From an uncultured Clostridia bacterium (GTDB lineage: Bacteria; Bacillota; Clostridia; TANB77; CAG-508), in contig CAQPRV010000139.1 in assembly GCA_948857205.1 (NCBI GenBank), positions 1 to 6,004 on the forward strand: a stretch of 6,004 nt of DNA, given 5' to 3'. The translations under genes were made by a program, and so were the position numbers. Below are positions 1-3,324 of the stretch, piece by piece. Below the pieces are notes generated by a model. The model saw only the letters and a list, made by a program, of their open reading frames with translations, did not search any database and was not told where the DNA came from. Each line of letters opens with the position of its first letter. The stretch's first letter is position 1.

Positions 1-74
1 ATATTGCAGGAGAATCTTATCGAATTAAAGATATGATGTCTAAAATGGAAAATATTAACAATACTAGTGGTTAA
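1..74 (+). CDS. C-terminal end of an IstB/DnaC-like ATP-binding protein (partial)
   Basis: Reading from base 3, 23 codons run to TAA at 72-74. The visible tail begins IAGESYRIKDMM. The G-x-SYR-(I/L)-K pattern is the familiar last conserved block of IstB helper ATPases of IS21 transposons and of related DnaC-type helicase loaders. In IS21 elements IstB is an AAA+ protein that works with the IstA transposase in target selection. The Walker motifs lie outside the window, so the assignment rests on this short tail plus the repeat-rich noncoding DNA that follows. A phage DnaC-like loader is the main alternative. No start is visible. Confidence 0.5.
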   Translation, partial: IAGESYRIKDMMSKMENINNTSG

Positions 75-113
75 TCTATGGTGTCTAAATTGGTAAAAAT
101 TATTTTCCCTTTT

Positions 114-142
114 TTGGTAATTTTGGTATTGACTTTTATAAT
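114..142 (+). promoter_or_regulatory. Possible outward-facing sigma-A-like promoter at the IS end
   Basis: TTGGTA at 114-119, a 17-bp spacer and a perfect TATAAT at 137-142 read rightward. Transcription would start near 149, just before the inverted repeat at 152-184, and would run into the terminator at 194-232. The -35 box is only 4/6 and is itself one of the three repeated IS motifs, so chance is a real alternative. Confidence 0.3.
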
Positions 143-151
143 AGCTATTTA

Positions 152-184
152 CTGAACAGTAACGTATATGTGATTACTGTTCAG
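152..184. repeat. Perfect 11-bp inverted repeat (hairpin or operator-like)
   Basis: CTGAACAGTAA at 152-162 is matched by TTACTGTTCAG at 174-184 across an 11-base spacer. No T-run follows directly, so it is not itself a standard terminator. It could be an RNA hairpin, a protein-binding palindrome, or DNA associated with the insertion-sequence end. Confidence 0.5.
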
Positions 185-193
185 AGGTAAAAT

Positions 194-232
194 ATAAAAA
201 CACTAGATTAATTTAATTTCTAGTGTTTTTAT
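194..232. terminator. Strong bidirectional Rho-independent terminator
   Basis: A 14-bp perfect stem pairs 194-207 with 219-232 around an 11-base loop. The core is CACTAGA/TCTAGTG, and it is flanked by A5 on the left and T5 on the right, so it can work on both strands. It would stop rightward transcripts from the IS end and leftward transcripts from the dprA side. Confidence 0.8.
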
Positions 233-303
233 GTTGTTGCAAATTCAACTGTTTCTCCATCTAAAATTTCTTTTGCTAACTTGAATAAATTAAAGTTTTT
301 AAC
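229..303 (-). pseudogene. Possible 3' remnant of an unidentified gene
   Basis: On the minus strand 24 sense codons run to TAA at 231-229 and include the protein-like string LFKLAKEILDGETVEFATT. The stop sits inside the stem of the terminator, as expected for a real gene end. Upstream, an in-frame stop lies at 306-304 and there is no start or ribosome binding site, so an intact gene is excluded. A neighbouring frame opens at an ATG near 334 and reads about 15 residues before stopping, which could mean a frameshifted small gene. I do not recognise the family, and a chance open stretch is possible. Confidence 0.25.
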
Positions 304-351
304 TTAACTATCTTTGTTAAAATCCTATATCTCATACCTACTTATTAAAAA

Positions 352-1236
352 TTAAAAATAATTACTAAAATCATCCTTAAGATCCCAATAACTAGTAATA
401 GGTCTAGCACCTTGTTTTAAAAGTTCATTAGTTCCAACAGAGTTAATAGAATCGATATTACCTGGAACAACATAAACATTTCTTCCTTGTTCTAAAGCAA
501 AATCAACAGTAATAAGAGTACCACTCTTTTCTTTAGCTTCTATAACAATAATGCTTGTACTAAGTCCACTTATAATTCTATTTCTAGCAGGAAAATTCAT
601 CTTTTCTGGTTTAGTTCCTAATGGATATTCGGACAAAATAGTACCACCTGTTTCTAATATTTTCTTAGCTATATACAAGTTTTCTCTTGGATAAATACTA
701 TCTAACCCATTACCAACAACTGCAATCGTCTTTCCTTTTGCACAAATCGCACCAATATGTGCAAAACTATCAACTCCTTTTGCTAAACCACTAATAATGT
801 TTATATTTTTTCTTGCTAAATTAAAAGAAAAATACTTTGTTGCCCTAATGCCATAATTTGAAATATCTCTGCATCCTACTATTGCTATAGATTCATTATT
901 TAATATATCTATATTCCCTCTAGCATATAAAATCATAGGTGGGTCATATATTTCTTTTAATTTGTTTGGATATTCATCATCCTCTATTGTTATTATTTTT
1001 ATATTATTATTTCTGATATATTCAATATGTTTTTTTAGATCTTTACGAAGCTTTTCATTTAATATACTTTTTATTGTTTCTTCTCCTATTCCCTTTACCT
1101 TTAGTAAATCTTCTTGATGTGATTTATATATTATTTCAGGAGTTTTGAAAACTTCTAATAATAATTGTTTCTTTTTGCTTCCTAAACCTTTTATTAAAGA
1201 AAACCATATCCAATAAATTTTATCTTCTAATTTAAT
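352..1236 (-). CDS. dprA: DNA processing protein DprA (Smf), apparently starting at ATT
   Basis: DprA binds incoming single-stranded DNA in the cytoplasm and loads RecA during natural transformation; it is also common in bacteria not known to transform. The 294-residue frame has a helix-hairpin-helix/SAM-like N-terminus (GLGSKKK at 17-23, KVKGIGEETI at 46-55), then DDEYPNKLKEIYDPP near 83-97. The extended Rossmann domain shows IVGCRD at 119-124, SGLAKGVD at 149-156, GNGLDSIYPREN at 175-186, NFPARNRIISGLS at 214-226 and VPGNI at 257-261. It ends soon after GARPITSYWDL, so the C-terminal winged-helix domain of some DprA proteins is absent, as in streptococcal DprA. The first ATG (936) would remove the whole N-terminal domain. 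Homology runs unbroken to 1236, where ATT lies 8 bases after AGGAGG. No ATG, GTG or TTG occurs between the upstream in-frame stop (about 1251) and 1236. Confidence 0.95.
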   Translation of the reverse strand: MKLEDKIYWIWFSLIKGLGSKKKQLLLEVFKTPEIIYKSHQEDLLKVKGIGEETIKSILNEKLRKDLKKHIEYIRNNNIKIITIEDDEYPNKLKEIYDPPMILYARGNIDILNNESIAIVGCRDISNYGIRATKYFSFNLARKNINIISGLAKGVDSFAHIGAICAKGKTIAVVGNGLDSIYPRENLYIAKKILETGGTILSEYPLGTKPEKMNFPARNRIISGLSTSIIVIEAKEKSGTLITVDFALEQGRNVYVVPGNIDSINSVGTNELLKQGARPITSYWDLKDDFSNYF

Positions 1237-1244
1237 AATTAAAA

Positions 1245-1250
1245 CCTCCT
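1245..1250 (-). promoter_or_regulatory. Ribosome binding site that fixes the dprA start
   Basis: A perfect AGGAGG on the minus strand is followed by TTTTA and then two consecutive in-frame ATT codons (1239-1237 and 1236-1234), at spacings of 5 and 8 bases. The second spacing is ideal. No usual start codon lies within reach in the dprA frame, so initiation at ATT is the direct reading. Confidence 0.8.
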
Positions 1251-1263
1251 AGTATTTTGTATT

Positions 1264-1390
1264 TTTCCTATACAAGAACAAATAAGAAAATCAAAGACTT
1301 TCTTTAATTTGTTCTCGCCCGATTTGAGTTTTCGACTGTAAGAAGAAAATCTCAAATGGCTAGCGATTGTAGCTTTTATACAATAGGAAA
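1264..1390 (-). ncRNA. Structured dprA leader RNA (candidate, unassigned)
   Basis: The 160-base gap before dprA folds into a closed junction. The closing helix pairs 1264-1271 (TTTCCTAT) with 1383-1390 (ATAGGAAA). Inside it, one hairpin pairs 1275-1283 with 1307-1315 (9 bp) and then 1284-1289 with 1299-1304 (6 bp), around a 9-base loop. A second pairs 1322-1328 with 1351-1357 and 1329-1333 with 1345-1349, with partial lower pairing 1315-1320/1358-1366. I match it to no riboswitch class I know. It sits after the folD terminator and just ahead of the dprA ribosome binding site, so a cis-regulatory leader is the natural guess. A small nonautonomous mobile element could fold similarly. I see no convincing promoter in the gap. 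Confidence 0.4.
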
Positions 1391-1414
1391 GTATGAATTT
1401 CGTATTGTATAAAA
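1374..1414. repeat. 12-bp perfect inverted repeat abutting the folD terminator
   Basis: TTTTATACAATA at 1374-1385 is matched by TATTGTATAAAA at 1403-1414 over a 17-base spacer. The outer right arm overlaps the T-run of the folD terminator (minus strand). The left arm overlaps the closing helix of the dprA leader fold at 1383-1385, so the two structures compete. It could be a repressor operator or a switching RNA element. Confidence 0.5.
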
Positions 1415-1444
1415 AAAGACATTATTAAATAATGCCCCTTTTTT
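1411..1444 (-). terminator. Rho-independent terminator after folD
   Basis: On the minus strand GGGGCATTAT pairs with ATAATGTCTT around a TTA loop, including G-U pairs, and is followed by a seven-T run (1417-1411). The + strand also shows T6 at 1439-1444, so it may act in both directions. It lies six bases past the folD stop and ends the upstream transcription unit. Confidence 0.82.
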
Positions 1445-1449
1445 ATTTA

Positions 1450-2313
1450 TTAAAATCTTGTATTTCTATTATGTTGCTCTTTAGTAGCTTTTATAACATT
1501 GTTCATTAACATAGCAATTGTCATTGGCCCAACCCCCCCTGGAACTGGTGTAATGTAACTTGCTATTTTTTCTACATTTTCAAAATCAACATCTCCAACT
1601 AATTTTCCATTTTCATCTCTATTAATACCAACATCTATTACTACTGCATCTTTTTTTACCATATCTTTAGTAATAAATTTTGCTTTACCAATTGCAGAAA
1701 TTAAGACATCTGCTCTTTTTGTGTGTTCTTCTAAGTTAATTGTTTTTGAATGGCAAACAGTTACAGTTGCATTTTTATTTAAACAAACTTGAATTAGTGG
1801 CTTACCAACAATATTACTTCTTCCAATTATAACAACATCTTTTCCTGTTAAATCAATATTATATTCTTCAAACATTTTGATTATACCATAAGGTGTACAA
1901 GAAATAAAGGTATCTTCTCCAATTGATAATTTTCCTACACTAGAAGGTGTAAAACCATCAACATCTTTTCTGTAACTTATTGCTTTAAAAGCTTGATTAA
2001 TATTTAAGTGCCCTGGAATTGGACTTTGTAATAAAATTCCATTAACACTTTCCTCTTGATTTAATTTTATAATTAAATCTATTAATTCTTCTTGTTTGAT
2101 ATTTTCTGATAAAAGATATTCTTCATATTTTATACCTATTTCTTCACATGCTTTACTTTTATTTTTGACATAAACCTTTGATGCTGAATTATCTCCTACC
2201 ATTATTACAGCTAATTTAGGAATAATTTTATTAGTTTTTAACCCATCACATTCTACTTTTAATTTCTCTCTTATCTTCTTTGCGAGTGCTTTTCCATCTA
2301 TTATTATTGCCAT
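1450..2313 (-). CDS. folD: Bifunctional methylenetetrahydrofolate dehydrogenase/methenyltetrahydrofolate cyclohydrolase FolD
   Basis: FolD interconverts 5,10-methylene-, 5,10-methenyl- and 10-formyl-tetrahydrofolate in the cytoplasm, usually with NADP, supplying one-carbon units for purines and formylmethionine. The 287 residues match the usual length. Visible landmarks are Y48 and K52 in VYVKNKSKAC (the Y-x3-K catalytic pair), Q96 in GILLQSPIPG, KDVDGF at 116-121, CTPYGI at 139-144, the nucleotide-binding GRSNIVGKP at 164-172, DVGINR at 227-232 and PVPGGVGPMTIAML at 256-269. The start is ATG 2313, with GAGAGG at 2328-2323 nine bases upstream. The frame stays open to an ATG at 2427, but that extension would overlap the previous gene's end and adds residues FolD proteins lack. 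It follows the 258-residue gene by 76 bases and is closed by a terminator. Confidence 0.97.
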   Translation of the reverse strand: MAIIIDGKALAKKIREKLKVECDGLKTNKIIPKLAVIMVGDNSASKVYVKNKSKACEEIGIKYEEYLLSENIKQEELIDLIIKLNQEESVNGILLQSPIPGHLNINQAFKAISYRKDVDGFTPSSVGKLSIGEDTFISCTPYGIIKMFEEYNIDLTGKDVVIIGRSNIVGKPLIQVCLNKNATVTVCHSKTINLEEHTKRADVLISAIGKAKFITKDMVKKDAVVIDVGINRDENGKLVGDVDFENVEKIASYITPVPGGVGPMTIAMLMNNVIKATKEQHNRNTRF

Positions 2314-2349
2314 AATGTATTTCCTCTCATTTTTAAATTTTTTAGCCAC

Positions 2350-2379
2350 TTGCAAAACTCTAAGAGTATTGCAAATACT
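2350..2379. promoter_or_regulatory. Overlapping palindromes in the folD leader (operator or RNA switch candidate)
   Basis: TTGCAA (2350-2355) and TTGCAA (2369-2374) enclose ACTC/GAGT arms around a TAA loop. This makes a 25-base near-perfect palindrome with one A-A mismatch on each side of the inner stem. A second hairpin, AGTATT 2365-2370 with AATACT 2374-2379, overlaps it and excludes it. No T-run follows, so it is not a terminator for the upstream gene. A dimeric repressor site or alternative leader hairpins for folD are both possible. Confidence 0.4.
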
Positions 2380-2389
2380 GACTTTTTTA

Positions 2390-3166
2390 TTATATTTCAC
2401 ACTGTAATACATCTTGTAATATTTCATTATTATTTAAATACTTCTTATCATTTGATGTTATTACTATAATTATATTATTTTCACTTTTTATTTGGTCATA
2501 GGTTTGATATGGATCTAATTGTTCAAAAGGGTATTCTGTTACTTCTCCAGTAACTTCATCAACTTGATAATATAGTCTATCTTTCGTTAATATAATTTTT
2601 TTATCACTATTAATCCATTTTTCTATAATTTTATCCTTATCGTTTTGTTGATTTTTATCTTTTATTTTTAAATAACCTTGAGAATCAACTTCATATTCTG
2701 ATTTTGTGCTATCTTTTATTATTTCTAATATTGATTCTCTACTATTTTTTTCTATCCATATACCATTTTCTTCTGGGTGATTTTTTTGAAGTATTTCTTC
2801 TGTTTCGTTTAATTCTGGCATTTGTTGTTTTATTAGTCCTGCAAATGCAACTTTATATTGTATACTTGTTTTTATATTTAAAACTTTTCTACCATCATAT
2901 TCTGTATTTACTTCATATAAACTACTATCTGCAGTTAAACCTGTTTCTTTTTTTAACTCATCAACAGATGCATTTTCTTGATATTGAATTTCGTTTTTAT
3001 TTATTTGTGTAAATGGATTTTCCCAATTTTCTTCTTGTAGTTTTTCTTCTGATGTTTTATTATTTTTTAAAATAATAACTATTATTGATATTGTTATTAC
3101 TAATATTAATATGATAAATATTAGTGCTATTGGCTTTTTATTTAGTTTTTTCATCTTTAATTCCAT
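2390..3166 (-). CDS. Membrane-anchored extracytoplasmic protein of unknown function
   Basis: I do not recognise a characterised family. The 258-residue product has a Lys-rich N-terminus (KMKKLNKK), one strongly hydrophobic segment at about 13-33 rich in Ile and Leu, and then a hydrophilic region with many Glu, Lys, Asn and Gln. That fits a single-pass protein with its bulk outside the cell. There is no lipobox Cys after the segment, so an uncleaved anchor is likelier than a lipoprotein. The outer part contains YEVNTEYDGRKVLNIK (about 84-99), an IWIEKNSRE stretch (about 137-145) and YYQVDEVTGEVTEYPF (about 199-214), which look like beta-rich folds. It lies between a wall-peptidase-like gene and folD. 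The start is uncertain: AGGAGG (3174-3169) is only 2 bases before ATG 3166 and 14 before ATG 3154. Confidence 0.85.
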   Translation of the reverse strand: MELKMKKLNKKPIALIFIILILVITISIIVIILKNNKTSEEKLQEENWENPFTQINKNEIQYQENASVDELKKETGLTADSSLYEVNTEYDGRKVLNIKTSIQYKVAFAGLIKQQMPELNETEEILQKNHPEENGIWIEKNSRESILEIIKDSTKSEYEVDSQGYLKIKDKNQQNDKDKIIEKWINSDKKIILTKDRLYYQVDEVTGEVTEYPFEQLDPYQTYDQIKSENNIIIVITSNDKKYLNNNEILQDVLQCEI

Positions 3167-3168
3167 TC

Positions 3169-3174
3169 CCTCCT
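3169..3174 (-). promoter_or_regulatory. Ribosome binding site of the 258-residue protein gene
   Basis: Perfect AGGAGG on the minus strand. Its spacing is awkward for both candidate starts: 2 bases to ATG 3166 and 14 bases to ATG 3154. Initiation at 3154 would remove only MELK and leave the membrane segment intact. Confidence 0.6.
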
Positions 3175-3187
3175 AAGGCACAAATCT

Positions 3188-3313
3188 GGTTGAAAAAGAA
3201 TTAAATTTTAGCTAGGAAAACAAGTTTGAAATTTATGAGGCGTACTAATTGTACGTTAATTAGATTTCAAATGCAGTTTGATGACGCCAAAATTATAATT
3301 ATTTTTCAACACC
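3188..3313 (-). ncRNA. Highly structured intergenic RNA with possible pseudoknot (candidate)
   Basis: The 158-base gap is dominated by one fold. The closing stem pairs 3189-3197 with 3302-3310 (9 bp), 3199-3203 with 3296-3300 (5 bp) and 3204-3212 with 3286-3294 (8 of 9). An A-C mismatch on the + strand becomes a G-U pair in minus-strand RNA, which favours a role as minus-strand RNA. Inside, TTTGAAAT 3225-3232 pairs with ATTTCAAA 3264-3271, and CTAATT 3245-3250 pairs with AATTAG 3258-3263. GGCGT in the bulge (3239-3243) is complementary to ACGCC (3284-3288), a possible pseudoknot. No T-run follows the stem, so it is not a plain terminator. It lies between the peptidase stop and the next gene's ribosome binding site. 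I cannot match it to a known RNA class; a miniature inverted-repeat element is the alternative. Confidence 0.45.
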
Positions 3314-3324
3314 TTTTCTTCATT

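Larger units (their letters stand above)
1..142 (+). mobile_element. Probable right end of an IS21-family insertion sequence
   Basis: The segment combines the end of an IstB-like reading frame (stop at 72-74) with about 65 noncoding bases that carry TTGGTA three times, at 90-95, 114-119 and 123-128, followed by TTGAC at 129-133. Repeated short motifs between istB and the element end are typical of IS21-type elements, where they serve as transposase binding sites. The exact end and any target duplication cannot be seen. The boundary near 140 is inferred from where the repeated motif stops. The rest of the element would lie left of the window. Confidence 0.4.

Noticed and set aside
352..936. 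DprA starting at ATG 936
   Set aside because: It would delete the whole N-terminal domain, whose in-frame homology continues without a stop to 1236 next to a perfect AGGAGG.
1264..1394. Miniature transposon flanked by GTAT direct repeats in the dprA leader
   Set aside because: The GTAT copies are only 4 bases, not symmetrically placed against the inverted arms, and the arms are just 8 bp. It is too weak to call without other genomic copies.
2380..2392. Terminator directly after the 258-residue gene
   Set aside because: The nearby hairpins (2350-2379) are not followed by a minus-strand T-run, so read-through into folD is likelier.
2314..2427. 38-residue N-terminal extension of FolD (ATG at 2427)
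   Set aside because: It overlaps the end of the preceding gene, lacks a ribosome binding site and adds residues outside the family. ATG 2313 has GAGAGG at good spacing.
2704..3012. 102-residue open frame on the + strand
   Set aside because: It lies antisense within the 258-residue gene, has no ribosome binding site, and is a Leu/Tyr/Phe-rich product typical of the complement of AT-rich coding DNA.
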